Position numbers and translations under genes: made by a program. Source: Pseudomonas asturiensis (lineage in GTDB: Bacteria > Pseudomonadota > Gammaproteobacteria > Pseudomonadales > Pseudomonadaceae). Taken from it: a stretch of 52,276 nucleotides of DNA. The DNA is taken from the NCBI RefSeq assembly GCF_900143095.1, contig NZ_FRDA01000026.1:1-52276 (forward strand), written 5' to 3'. Below are positions 42,605 through 50,584 of this stretch, in pieces. Numbering within the stretch: the stretch's first letter is position 1; each line of letters opens with the position of its first letter. The notes beneath the pieces are model-generated. The model saw only the letters and a program-made list of their open reading frames with translations. It ran no database searches and was not told the origin of the DNA.

Positions 42605-43090
42605 ATGGAACCCGGAAACGCCCAGCTGTCGATGACTGTTTTGATGACCCCGGACATGGCCAACTTCTCTGGCAATGTGCACGGCGGCACGTTACTCAAA
42701 TACCTGGATGAAGTGGCCTACGCCTGCGCGAGCCGCTATGCCGGACGCTATGTGGTGACGCTGTCCGTGGACCAGGTGATTTTCCGTGAGCCGGTGCATG
42801 TCGGCGAACTGGTGACGTTCCTGGCGTCGGTGAACTACACCGGCAACACCTCGATGGAGGTCGGCATCAAGGTCGTGACAGAAAACATCCGCGAGCGCTC
42901 GGTGCGCCACTCCAACAGCTGCTTCTTCACCATGGTGGCCGTGGACGACAACCGCAAACCCGCCAGCGTCCCGCCGCTGGAGCCCGAGAGCCCTGAAGCC
43001 AAGCGTCGCTACATGCAGGCGCAGCAACGTCGCCAGATCCGCCAGGAACTGGAAAAGCGTTATCAGGAAATCAAGGAAGAAGCCTTGTAA
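42605..43090 (+). CDS. Acyl-CoA thioesterase, hotdog family
   Basis: 161-residue hotdog thioesterase. Helix motif NVHGGTLLKYLDEVAYACASRY (in two parts about residues 23-44) carries the catalytic Asp; VVTLSVDQVIFREPVHVGE is the following strand. The C-terminal 30 residues are a highly charged helix (KRRYMQAQQRRQIRQELEKR), as in cytosolic acyl-CoA hydrolases of the BACH/YciA type. This is the second hotdog thioesterase in the window, with low overall identity to that at 10917. No clear Shine-Dalgarno sequence is seen before ATG 42605. A perfect hairpin follows the gene. Confidence 0.88.
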   Translation: MEPGNAQLSMTVLMTPDMANFSGNVHGGTLLKYLDEVAYACASRYAGRYVVTLSVDQVIFREPVHVGELVTFLASVNYTGNTSMEVGIKVVTENIRERSVRHSNSCFFTMVAVDDNRKPASVPPLEPESPEAKRRYMQAQQRRQIRQELEKRYQEIKEEAL

Positions 43091-43095
43091 GACCC

Positions 43096-43119
43096 GGCTC
43101 AGGCAAGGATGCCTGAGCC
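43096..43119. other. Stem-loop between convergent thioesterase and pdxY genes
   Basis: Perfect 10-bp stem GGCTCAGGCA / TGCCTGAGCC, loop AGGA, 5 bp past the thioesterase stop. It has no T-run but occupies a position where both transcripts must end. Confidence 0.6.
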
Positions 43120-43138
43120 ATCAGCCTGCTCACGCGGT

Positions 43139-44005
43139 TTACAGCCGTACCGCTTCGAAACGCACCCGCGGATGAGCGATACGGTCCTGTGCGCGCACCA
43201 GCTCAAGCTCGTAGCTGCCGCACGCCTGGGTTTCCAGCAGCACTTCGTGCACGGCAGACGCGGTGAACTCGAACGCCGCGACCAGATCATCGCCCAACAG
43301 CACGCGCGACAGAAACAGGCCCGAGGTCAGATCGCCCACGCCCACCGGCTGACGCGGAAACGCCAGCAATGGACGGCGCAGGTGCCAACTGGCGTCAGCG
43401 GTCACCAGCAGCATCTCAAAACCGTCGGCGGCCTTGCCGGGGTAATCCAGGTGTTTGACCACCACCGCTTTCGGGCCTCGCGCCAGCAGCGCTTTTGCCA
43501 TGCCCAGGCAGTCGAGCAGTGATTGCGGCTTGCGCCCCGAAAAGCTGTCCAGCTCCAGCTGATTGGGACACAGAAAGTCGGCCATGGCAGCGGCCTCTTC
43601 CAGCAGGAAGTCGCTGACTTCTGCCGGGACGATGCAGCCCTTCTCGGGATGGCCCATTACCGGATCGCACAGGTACAGCGCCTTGGGGTTGGCGGCCTTG
43701 ATGCGCGCCACGCCGGTCAGAATCGCCCGTCCTTGCGCAGCACTGCCCAGGTAGCCCGACAGCACGGCGTCGCAGTTGCCCAGCTCGCCAATCGCGGCAA
43801 TGCCGTCGATCAGGGCCGGAATCTGCTGCGGAGCCAGCACTTCGCCTGTCCATTGCTTGTATTGCGTGTGGTTGGAGAACTGAACCGTGTTGAGCGGCCA
43901 GACATTGACCCCGATACGTTGCATCGGAAACACCGCCGCACTGTTGCCAGCGTGGCCGAAGACCACGTGGGACTGGATAGCGAGCAAGTGAGGTGTACGT
44001 TTCAT
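43139..44005 (-). CDS. pdxY: Pyridoxal kinase PdxY
   Basis: 288-residue ribokinase-superfamily enzyme that phosphorylates pyridoxal in the PLP salvage pathway. Visible motifs: IQSHVVFGHAGNSAAVFPM near the start, YLCDPVMGH around residue 115 and the anion-hole/catalytic GVGDLTSGLFLSR near residue 220 (Asp as base). Length is typical. ATG 44005 (MKRTPHLLAI) has AGGATAC upstream. It ends convergent with the thioesterase. Confidence 0.95.
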   Translation of the reverse strand: MKRTPHLLAIQSHVVFGHAGNSAAVFPMQRIGVNVWPLNTVQFSNHTQYKQWTGEVLAPQQIPALIDGIAAIGELGNCDAVLSGYLGSAAQGRAILTGVARIKAANPKALYLCDPVMGHPEKGCIVPAEVSDFLLEEAAAMADFLCPNQLELDSFSGRKPQSLLDCLGMAKALLARGPKAVVVKHLDYPGKAADGFEMLLVTADASWHLRRPLLAFPRQPVGVGDLTSGLFLSRVLLGDDLVAAFEFTASAVHEVLLETQACGSYELELVRAQDRIAHPRVRFEAVRL

Positions 44006-44119
44006 GGGAGTATCCTGAACACGATGCAAATGCAGTAATGAGAAATATAAGTCGCACAGTATGGCTGTAAATCACTCAGGACAGTTAAGCTGGTGGCTCC
44101 TTCGCTGGAGCACTCTGTC

Positions 44120-44512
44120 ATGCTGACCCTGGGAAACATTTTCGTGCTGATGCTGTTCGCAAGCGCTGCGGCCTGGTGGTGGCACGCCCACGGTCTGCGC
44201 GAGAAAGCGCTGGAGCGGGTCAAGCAGCACTGCGCGCGGCTCGAACTTGAACTGCTGGACGGCAATGTGGCCTTGCGCCGCCTCACGTTCGCCCGCGATG
44301 CTCAGGGTCACAAGCGCCTGGCAAGGGTGTACGGTTTCGAGTTCACCGTCACCGGCGAACAACGCCATCCCGGCACCATCACCATGTTCGGTGCCCACAC
44401 CGCCCAGATCGAGCTGGCACCCTACCCGTTCGAAATCAAAACGCCACCGCCCAGCGCTGAAATCATCCAGATGAGCGAATGGCGTCAGTCGCATCAGAAG
44501 TGGAAGCAGTAG
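44120..44512 (+). CDS. DUF3301 family membrane-anchored protein
   Basis: 130-residue protein with one N-terminal membrane helix (MLTLGNIFVLMLFASAAAWW) and a cytoplasmic or periplasmic basic domain. The segment HGLREKALERVKQHCARLEL followed by LLDGNVALRRL and ARVYGFEFTVTG is the DUF3301 signature. Function unknown. ATG 44120 with GGAG at 44107-44110 is preferred to the upstream GTG-like start. Divergent from pdxY across 114 bp. Confidence 0.85.
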   Translation: MLTLGNIFVLMLFASAAAWWWHAHGLREKALERVKQHCARLELELLDGNVALRRLTFARDAQGHKRLARVYGFEFTVTGEQRHPGTITMFGAHTAQIELAPYPFEIKTPPPSAEIIQMSEWRQSHQKWKQ

Positions 44513-44523
44513 GCGCTGTTTCC

Positions 44524-44606
44524 GGGGAGGGAGCTTGCCCGCGATGTGGTCGAAGCGGTCCTTCTGAAATACCGCGTCGACTGCATCGCTGGCAAGCCGC
44601 CTCCCA
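44524..44606. repeat. Hybrid REP pair
   Basis: Left arm GGGGAGGGAGCTTGCCCGCG (44524 onward) pairs imperfectly with right arm TCGCTGGCAAGCCGCCTCCC (ending 44605). The two arms come from different REP variants: the left has GGGAGCTTGCCCGCGA, the right GCTGGCAAGCCGCC. Confidence 0.75.
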
Positions 44607-44657
44607 AAGTTCTTTGTCTGCTGTGAGACAGCGCTACGTCAGAAACACTTCCCGCAA

Positions 44658-45638
44658 TCAGGTGTCTGCCAAGAGGCACTCGGCCATCTGCGCCTGCAGC
44701 ACGTCGACATCCTGAGGACTCGAGAAGATCAGCTCCAGCCGCGAGTCCTGTCGCCACTCGCTGAGATGCCAGGCCAGCCGTCCGCTTTGCGCAACATTGC
44801 CTGAATACCAGCCACCTTCGCTGTGGATAACCATCTTGGCCCGTCGCCAGGACAGGCTTTCCAGCCAATGCAATACGCGTATCAGGTCAAACTGTTGCGA
44901 GGGGTGCCAACGCCATCCGATGCTCCAGCCTTCCGCACTTTCCTGACTCAGACAGATGGGCACGTCGGGATCGGCCCAGACCGCTGGCAACTTCGCGATA
45001 CTGCGGGGCAATTCGAGGTTATCCACAGCGCTTTTATCCACAGACGCGTCCTGTCGATAGCCGGGTAAGCGGTCAAGCGGCAGTTCGCTGTAACGCGTCC
45101 AGAGCAGCTCATGCCTCGCCAGTTGCTCTGCCAACGACTGCCTGGCGCTCTCATCCAGAGACTCGGACTTGTTCATGATCACGAGACCCGCCTGCGCCAG
45201 TGCTTGCTGCTGAGTCACTGACAACCGATCGCCTTCGTGCATGGCAGCGGCGTCCAGCACCATGACGCTTGGCTGAACGGCCAGCACGCCGCGCCACGGC
45301 GCTTCACGCAACTGCGCCATCAACTGCGCAGGATGTCCCAGCCCCGATGGCTCGATCAGCAGCCGGTCAGGCCTGGCCTTGCGCAATAACCGACCCAGAC
45401 CGATCTGAAACGGCACGCCGTTGACACAGCACAGGCAGCCGCCAGCCACTTCGCCAAGTGCGATACCATCGTCGGCGGTGGTCAGCAGTGCGGCATCCAG
45501 GCCGATCTGTCCGAACTCGTTGATCAACACAGCCCAGCGCTCATGGTCAGGTTTCTGGGCCAGCAATCGCTTGATCAGGCTGGTCTTGCCGGCACCCAGC
45601 GGGCCACCGATAACATGAGTCGGAATGTTCTGCAGCAT
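44658..45638 (-). CDS. CobW/YeiR-type GTP-binding protein
   Basis: 326-residue G3E-family P-loop GTPase, thought to deliver metal to client proteins. Walker A GGPLGAGKTS (residues 11-20), switch region NEFGQIGLDAALL, Cys metal motif GGCLCC (about 66-71) and MNKSES in place of NKxD (about 155). The C-terminal CobW domain runs from about 230. Three exact DnaA-box 9-mers lie within the gene, two of them encoding the SVDKSAVDNL stretch. It belongs to the zinc locus by position. Start ATG 45638 with a weak ribosome site. Confidence 0.9.
   Translation of the reverse strand: MLQNIPTHVIGGPLGAGKTSLIKRLLAQKPDHERWAVLINEFGQIGLDAALLTTADDGIALGEVAGGCLCCVNGVPFQIGLGRLLRKARPDRLLIEPSGLGHPAQLMAQLREAPWRGVLAVQPSVMVLDAAAMHEGDRLSVTQQQALAQAGLVIMNKSESLDESARQSLAEQLARHELLWTRYSELPLDRLPGYRQDASVDKSAVDNLELPRSIAKLPAVWADPDVPICLSQESAEGWSIGWRWHPSQQFDLIRVLHWLESLSWRRAKMVIHSEGGWYSGNVAQSGRLAWHLSEWRQDSRLELIFSSPQDVDVLQAQMAECLLADT
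44822..44830 (-). promoter_or_regulatory. DnaA box within the CobW gene
   Basis: Exact TGTGGATAA on the plus strand (TTATCCACA on the minus strand). Part of a group of three in this gene. Confidence 0.45.
45019..45042 (+). promoter_or_regulatory. Paired DnaA boxes within the CobW gene
   Basis: Two exact TTATCCACA copies (45019-45027 and 45034-45042), direct repeats 15 bp apart. Confidence 0.5.
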
Positions 45639-45691
45639 GGAAATTCACTTCTGCGAGTACGTTCGCCATTGAAGAGCAAGGAAAGGTCACG

Positions 45692-46063
45692 ATGCAAGTA
45701 AGGCGGCTGTCTGCCGTATCAACACTCCTGCTGGGACTGTCTTCGGGGCACGTGTGGGCGCAGGCGTGCCTGGTGCACAGTCAGGCCGAAAGACTGGATG
45801 TCAAAGTCTGTCAGGAGAACATCAACATCCCGGCAAACCTGTTTCACGACAGCTTTTGTCAGCCTCAATTGGCAGGTCAGAAGACCGACGTGACCTATTC
45901 ACCTCAGTGCCCGACGGGCGCTTTTGGCGTGTGCAGCAATGCACAGGTCGCCAACATGCCGTATCGCGAGAACATCCATTATTACGGCGTCGCCACTGAT
46001 GCCCTGTACCTGAAACCGTTCTGCGAAGGTCAGAGCAAGGGCCAGTGGCTGACGCCGAAATAA
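45692..46063 (+). CDS. Small exported Cys-rich protein of unknown function
   Basis: 123 residues with a signal peptide (MQVRRLSAVSTLLLGLSSGH, cleavage near VWA). The mature part has six Cys (26, 40, 56, 73, 81, 111), an even number fitting three disulfides in the periplasm. I recognise no domain. AAGGAAAGG lies just before ATG 45692. It is divergent from the CobW gene by 53 bp and ends 4 bp before the convergent DUF1826 gene, inside the zinc locus; co-regulation is possible but not shown by a visible site. Confidence 0.75.
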   Translation: MQVRRLSAVSTLLLGLSSGHVWAQACLVHSQAERLDVKVCQENINIPANLFHDSFCQPQLAGQKTDVTYSPQCPTGAFGVCSNAQVANMPYRENIHYYGVATDALYLKPFCEGQSKGQWLTPK

Positions 46064-46067
46064 CGTC

Positions 46068-46721
46068 TCAGGCCAGCCAGTCCAGGGTCAGAATCAACCG
46101 TCGTTCATCACGCCCCAGGGCTGGCGAGCGGTGCACGAGACCACCGCCTTCGTTCCCACGCCAGCGCTCGCCCTTGAGCAACGCCACGTGCGCCGTATCG
46201 ATCTGCTGAATCAGGCTGGCGTCCATCGGCTCTGCGTCTGCGCGGCCCAGCTGTTTGCGGTCGATGACGCCTTCCTCAAGCCACTGACTGCCGCATCCTG
46301 CGTAGGTGGTGATCAACCGCACCGGCACATGATCGACATGAAAGCGCGGGCACATGGCCTTGTCGAGCACGCGCAAACGCAGGCCGACGCTCTCTGCGCC
46401 CAACAGGCAGGCATAGGCGCTGACCAGCCAGGACACGTCGGCGATAAAGCCTTGATAACCCTGCAGGTCGGCGTAGCCGGACGCCAGCGTGCGCAGATCA
46501 GGTTCGACATCGCCACCCTTTACGTCCAGTGTCAGCGATTCGGAGAGTGGCTGCCCCATCGACAGGAGCAACGCGCCAAAATCTTCGATGTGTGCGGGTA
46601 ACTGACGCTGCCACACGGCCAGGTTGACGCCATCCTCCAGCACATCGCCCAATACATCAGGGGTATCACCGTGCGTCTGACGCGTCAGCGGCGGATATTT
46701 CAGCAAATGGGCAGGCATCAT
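46068..46721 (-). CDS. DUF1826 family protein
   Basis: 217-residue protein. The family pattern includes NLAVWQRQLP, GYQGFIADVSWLVSAYACLL, CPRFHVDHVPVRLITTYAG (with the His-x-Asp pair near residue 128) and the C-terminal GLVHRSPALG with RRLILTLDW. The HxD...H arrangement and the fold length recall 2-oxoglutarate/iron dioxygenases, an inference only. It overlaps the zigA stop by 4 bp (ATGA at 46721) with AGAGGTGG upstream, so it is translated with zigA and very likely zinc-regulated. Confidence 0.85.
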   Translation of the reverse strand: MMPAHLLKYPPLTRQTHGDTPDVLGDVLEDGVNLAVWQRQLPAHIEDFGALLLSMGQPLSESLTLDVKGGDVEPDLRTLASGYADLQGYQGFIADVSWLVSAYACLLGAESVGLRLRVLDKAMCPRFHVDHVPVRLITTYAGCGSQWLEEGVIDRKQLGRADAEPMDASLIQQIDTAHVALLKGERWRGNEGGGLVHRSPALGRDERRLILTLDWLA

Positions 46722-47926
46722 GCGGCCACCTCTTCGTGCCATGGGCCAAAGGGATCATTCAGCGCACGCCAGTGCTCGACACCCACCGCCATTTCGTCGT
46801 CATTGAGCAGGCACTCGTCCAGTTCCTCGTGCAATCGATCGAAGTCGATGTTCTGGCCGATAAACACCAGTTCCTGACGGCAATCCCCGGTTTCCGTCGA
46901 CCAGTTGTCCAGAATCGAGGTCACGCTTTCCTGATCTTCAGGCCAGCTCTCGCGAGTGACGAAGCGCCACCAACGGCCTGCAAAACCATGGCGCATCAGC
47001 CCGCCTGCCTGAGACCAACTGCCTGCCTCCTTGTATTTGCTGGCCAGCCAGAAGAAACCTTTGGAGCGCAGCAACTTGCCATTGGTCCATGGACGATTGA
47101 TAAAGTTGAAAAACCGCTCGGGGTGAAACGGGCGACGCGCGCGATAAGCCGTTGAGGCGATGCCGTACGCTTCGGTTTCCGGAAGGTGCTCGCCGCGCAT
47201 TTCCTTCAACCAGCCCGGGGCCTGTGAGGCGCGGTCAAAGTCGAAGCGTTCGGTATTGAGAATACGCGTCAGCGGCACCTCACCCATGACCATCGGGATG
47301 ATGTCGGCGTCGGCATTCAGGCTTCTCAGGATGGCCATCAGCTCTTCGCGTTGGTGAGAACTGATCAGATCGATCTTGCTGATCAGGATGACGTCGGCGA
47401 ACTCGACCTGCTCGATCAGCAGGTCGGTAATCGAGCGATCATCGTCCTCGCCCAGGGTTTCGCCACGCGTGTCCAGGCCATTGGCCGCTTCGTAGTCGAG
47501 CAGGAAATTCACCCCGTCGACCACCGTCACCATGGTGTCCAGACGCGCCAGGTCGGTCAGGCTCTTGCCTGCTTCATCGCGAAACGTGAAGGTTTCTGCG
47601 ACCGGCAATGGCTCGGAAATGCCCGTGGACTCGATCAGCAGATAATCGAAGCGTCCGTCCTGCGCCAGGCGGCTGACTTCTTCGAGCAGGTCTTCACGCA
47701 AGGTGCAGCAAATACATCCATTGCTCATCTCGATGAGTCTTTCTTCGGCGCGGTTCAGGCTGACGTCGCGCTGAACCTCACTGCCGTCGATGTTGATTTC
47801 GCTCATGTCGTTGACGATCACAGCCACGCGCAGACTTTCACGATTGCGCAGCACGTAATTAAGTAAGGTGCTCTTGCCCGCGCCAAGAAATCCGGACAGC
47901 ACAGTGACGGGTAAACGGTTCGACAT
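46718..47926 (-). CDS. zigA: Zinc-responsive CobW-family GTPase ZigA
   Basis: 402-residue G3E GTPase and zinc metallochaperone type. Walker A SGFLGAGKST (11-20), Cys metal motif GCICC (around 72-76), switch NDMSEINIDG, base-recognition SKID near 190, and a long C-terminal CobW domain (about 250-390) with the family RPFHPERF and GFFWLAS motifs. ATG 47926 (MSNRLPV) has GGAGAATCC upstream. A near-perfect Zur box lies about 90 bp upstream. In pathogens ZigA works under host-imposed zinc limitation. First gene of a zigA-DUF1826 unit. Confidence 0.92.
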   Translation of the reverse strand: MSNRLPVTVLSGFLGAGKSTLLNYVLRNRESLRVAVIVNDMSEINIDGSEVQRDVSLNRAEERLIEMSNGCICCTLREDLLEEVSRLAQDGRFDYLLIESTGISEPLPVAETFTFRDEAGKSLTDLARLDTMVTVVDGVNFLLDYEAANGLDTRGETLGEDDDRSITDLLIEQVEFADVILISKIDLISSHQREELMAILRSLNADADIIPMVMGEVPLTRILNTERFDFDRASQAPGWLKEMRGEHLPETEAYGIASTAYRARRPFHPERFFNFINRPWTNGKLLRSKGFFWLASKYKEAGSWSQAGGLMRHGFAGRWWRFVTRESWPEDQESVTSILDNWSTETGDCRQELVFIGQNIDFDRLHEELDECLLNDDEMAVGVEHWRALNDPFGPWHEEVAA

Positions 47927-48016
47927 CAGGATTCTCCAGCCGGAACGCAAGGTTTTGACCTTGTTCATATAGGCTGCGACGAATCCCTCTGGCAGCCCGC
48001 TCTAATCACCACGAGA

Positions 48017-48031
48017 TGTTATAGTATAACA
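48017..48031. promoter_or_regulatory. Zur box between zigA and the 129-residue exported protein gene
   Basis: Perfect palindrome TGTTATA-G-TATAACA, matching the gammaproteobacterial Zur consensus (GTTATAnTATAAC core). It lies 91 bp from the zigA start and 37 bp from the divergent gene start, so it can repress both under zinc-replete conditions. Confidence 0.88.
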
Positions 48032-48067
48032 ACCTCGAATAGCTACCCGCTCAATGAAAGGTTCGTC

Positions 48068-48457
48068 ATGAGAGATGTCTCGTCATGTTTTCTTGTTGCA
48101 CTGATGCTGACCTGCATTCCCGCAATGGCGGCCGGTGCAAGGCCTGCCGCCGATCTGGCGTTGTGCACGCGCAGCGCAACGGTGCTGGCGTGCAGCGACG
48201 CACTGGGTAATCACTACAGTGTCACCACGGCGGGGCAAACGACCTGGCTGAGAGGCTATGAAGTGCTGGATAAACGCCGCTGGGTGCAGACCAACAGCCG
48301 CTACGATCAGCTGACGTTCTTCACCGGTCTGGCGTCGGATGGCGAAGCCTGGATAGGTACCATCCAGCGCGTGGGCTGGACGACGATTACACGGGTTTCA
48401 AGCTCGAATGGCACCCGCAGCAAGATCACCTGCAGCCGCCTGAACGGCTGCAGATAA
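48068..48457 (+). CDS. Small exported protein, probably zinc-regulated
   Basis: 129 residues with a signal peptide (MRDVSSCFLVALMLTCIPAM, cleavage near AAG). Four Cys in the mature part (33, 42, 122, 128) suggest two disulfides bracketing the domain. The body is Thr/Ser/Trp-rich with short strands (WLRGYEVLDKRRWVQTNSRY, EAWIGTIQRVGWTTI). No His cluster for zinc binding. I do not recognise a family. The Zur box 37 bp upstream makes zinc regulation likely. It ends 4 bp before the convergent amidase gene. Confidence 0.75.
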   Translation: MRDVSSCFLVALMLTCIPAMAAGARPAADLALCTRSATVLACSDALGNHYSVTTAGQTTWLRGYEVLDKRRWVQTNSRYDQLTFFTGLASDGEAWIGTIQRVGWTTITRVSSSNGTRSKITCSRLNGCR

Positions 48458-48461
48458 AGGG

Positions 48462-49688
48462 TCAGACCTGCTGTTCCTGCTTCTGGGCCTGCACCCAGGC
48501 CATGTGCGAATCCACGGGCGGGTTGCGCTGGAAGTAACGCTGCAGTCCGTCGAACAAACCGTCGGCAACGGCCTGTTGATGACGCGCCGTGACCAGGCGC
48601 TGACTGTCTCGGCTGTTGGAGATGAATCCGGTCTCGACCAGAATCGATGGCACGTCCGGCGATTTGAGCACCGCGAACCCGGCCTGCTCCACGCGCTTCT
48701 GGTGCAGCGTGGTGATGCCTTCCAGACTGCCCAGCACCGTGTGCCCCAGTTGCAGGCTGGCGGCAATGGTTGCGTTCATCGACATGTCGAGAATCACCCC
48801 GGCCAGCATCGGATCCTTGTCTTTCAGATTGAGCAGCGAGCTTGCCCCCAGCAGGTCTGCGCCATTCTCGCGCTGGGCCATGAAGCGCGCGGTTGCAGAA
48901 GTCGCGCCGCCTTCGGACAAGGCAAACACCGACGCACCAGACGCCGTCAGGCGTGGCGCGGCATCGGCATGCACGGAGATGAACATGTCGGCGTTGGATT
49001 TGTGAGCGAATTCGACACGCTTGCGCAGTGGCACGAAGAAGTCGTCGTTGCGCACCAGTCGCACGTCGAAACCCTTCTCGCGCTTGAGACGCCGGGCCAG
49101 CAACTGGGCGATGGACAGCACTACATCTTTCTCACGCTCGCCACGGGAACCCACCGCGCCCGGATCTTTGCCACCATGACCGGCATCGACCACGACCATG
49201 ATGTCGCGACCGCCAGTACGTGCCTTGGCGGGCTCTTTGACCGGCACCGGCGGTGGCAGCTCGGCCATCTGTACGGGCGCATGAACCGTGGAACTCATGT
49301 CGAGCACCAACCGATGACCCTGGTCGCCCTGAGGGCCGAGCAGGAAACTGTTCAACTGCACCGGCGCCGTCAGGTCCAGCACAATGCGCGTGTCGTCGCC
49401 CGTGCCGTAATGGCCGGAACGGATGGATTTGATAACAGTTCGATCCAGCGCCAACTGGCTAAAATCACCGGTCAATCGCGAGCCACTGACGTCGATGATC
49501 AACCGGTCGGGCGACGTGAGCGAGAAGGTTTTGTATTGCACCGGGCCGCTCAGGTCGAGGACCAGGCGAAGTTTGTCATTGGTACGCCACAGACGCGCGT
49601 TTCGGATCTGCGTGGCATAAGCACCCAGCGGCAAGGTCAGGGCCGCGCCGGCCAAGAGCATATTGAGCAGCATTTGACGTCTGTGCAT
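48462..49688 (-). CDS. amiA: N-acetylmuramoyl-L-alanine amidase, AmiA/AmiC type with AMIN domain
   Basis: 408-residue periplasmic zinc amidase that cleaves the peptide from glycan in murein. The N-terminus MHRRQMLLNMLLAGAALTLP carries an Arg-Arg pair and looks Tat-like. An AMIN domain (about 25-130) leads through a Pro-rich linker to Amidase_3 (about 160-385): DAGHGGKDPGA (zinc His), EREKDVVL (zinc Glu), SVHADA (zinc His) and VETGFISN (catalytic Glu), all intact. ATG 49688 is preferred to the TTG at 49706. As part of the Zur locus it is probably a backup amidase for zinc starvation. Confidence 0.92.
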   Translation of the reverse strand: MHRRQMLLNMLLAGAALTLPLGAYATQIRNARLWRTNDKLRLVLDLSGPVQYKTFSLTSPDRLIIDVSGSRLTGDFSQLALDRTVIKSIRSGHYGTGDDTRIVLDLTAPVQLNSFLLGPQGDQGHRLVLDMSSTVHAPVQMAELPPPVPVKEPAKARTGGRDIMVVVDAGHGGKDPGAVGSRGEREKDVVLSIAQLLARRLKREKGFDVRLVRNDDFFVPLRKRVEFAHKSNADMFISVHADAAPRLTASGASVFALSEGGATSATARFMAQRENGADLLGASSLLNLKDKDPMLAGVILDMSMNATIAASLQLGHTVLGSLEGITTLHQKRVEQAGFAVLKSPDVPSILVETGFISNSRDSQRLVTARHQQAVADGLFDGLQRYFQRNPPVDSHMAWVQAQKQEQQV

Positions 49689-49747
49689 GGGATGTCTCAA
49701 GCGCAAAAACGAGCATCCCGGCTCACGAAGGGTTCATCCATAAGATT

Positions 49748-49762
49748 AGTAACAATATAACA
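49748..49762 (-). promoter_or_regulatory. Degenerate Zur-like box upstream of amiA
   Basis: AGTAACA-A-TATAACA on the plus strand. One half is identical to the Zur half-site TATAACA; the other matches at 4 of 7 positions. It is 60 bp upstream of the amidase start. A dyad ATGAAG-TC-CTTCAT follows at 49781-49794. Confidence 0.45.
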
Positions 49763-49854
49763 TGCAGTTACAATCGAAAGATGAAGTCCTTCATGAAGAT
49801 TAAGTCATGGAACACTCACCCTGACTGACAATAAATCGTCCGTTTCTTGGAGAG

Positions 49855-49870
49855 TGTTCCACGTGGAACG
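49855..49870. promoter_or_regulatory. parS-like ParB binding site
   Basis: TGTTCCACGTGGAACG; the central GTTCCACGTGGAAC is a perfect 14-bp palindrome. It matches the Pseudomonas parS sequence I recall (TGTTCCACGTGGAACC) at 15 of 16 positions. It lies in the intergenic gap between amiA and the DUF3617 gene. Confidence 0.85.
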
Positions 49871-49887
49871 TAACCTGATGAATTGAA

Positions 49888-50409
49888 TCAAGTACGCGGC
49901 GCAACGGTGCCGCACTGTGCGCCCAGCCATACGGCACGGGTGTCCATGCTGCCGTTCTGCTGCTGACCCGTGGCGTTGAACGTGCCCACCACTTTGGTGG
50001 TGAACTCACGATCGCTGAGGAACTGCGCTTGCCCGGTGCCCTGCGCTTTTGGGCAACTGAACTGGAAGTTCCAGGTCTTACCATTGCGCGCGGTGATTTT
50101 CTGCGTGCAGCCAGACTTGGGATCGGTCAGCGGAATATTGTCTGATTGCACCTGCGCCGGCGTCAGGCAAACACGAACGCCCTGCCCGCCCAGCGTGACG
50201 CCCTGCTTCTGCATCATCTGCTCCATCATGGCCCGCTGCTCGGGTGGCAGGTTCTTCAATTGGCCCAGCATCAGCTGCAAATCGGGTAACTGCTGGCCAT
50301 CCACCTTCATGTTGCTGGAGGTCAGTTCCCACAGGCCGGGTTGCAGCATCTGCGCTTGCGCCAGTGGCGTTGCCAGGCAAAAGATCCAGGCCAACATACG
50401 TTTATTCAT
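49888..50409 (-). CDS. DUF3617 family periplasmic protein
   Basis: 173-residue protein with signal peptide MNKRMLAWIFCLATPLAQAQ. Mature part begins MLQPGLWELTSSNMKVDG, typical of DUF3617, and includes VRVCLTPAQV and CTQKITARNGKTWNFQFSC with paired Cys. The family is periplasmic and without defined function. ATG 50409 with CAGGAATAC upstream is preferred to the longer start. Single gene, divergent from the cardiolipin synthase across 167 bp. Confidence 0.85.
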   Translation of the reverse strand: MNKRMLAWIFCLATPLAQAQMLQPGLWELTSSNMKVDGQQLPDLQLMLGQLKNLPPEQRAMMEQMMQKQGVTLGGQGVRVCLTPAQVQSDNIPLTDPKSGCTQKITARNGKTWNFQFSCPKAQGTGQAQFLSDREFTTKVVGTFNATGQQQNGSMDTRAVWLGAQCGTVAPRT

Positions 50410-50568
50410 TTGAGTATTCCTGAGCAGCAATGACAGATTCAGACAAAAGCTGGAAACCAGCCGGAAGATGAGGCTTAGACGATAGAAGCGCTGCCCAGTT
50501 GCACCGGGAATAAAATAGCGACATTCCCCGTTGGCTGTGGTCTGTTAGGCAGCAAAGCCGAGGAGCAT

Positions 50569-50584
50569 TGTTCCACATGGATTA
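50569..50584 (+). promoter_or_regulatory. Degenerate parS-like sequence over the cls start codon
   Basis: TGTTCCACATGGATTA matches Pseudomonas parS at 12 of 16 positions and includes the ATG of the cardiolipin synthase gene. It could be a weak ParB site or chance. Confidence 0.3.
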
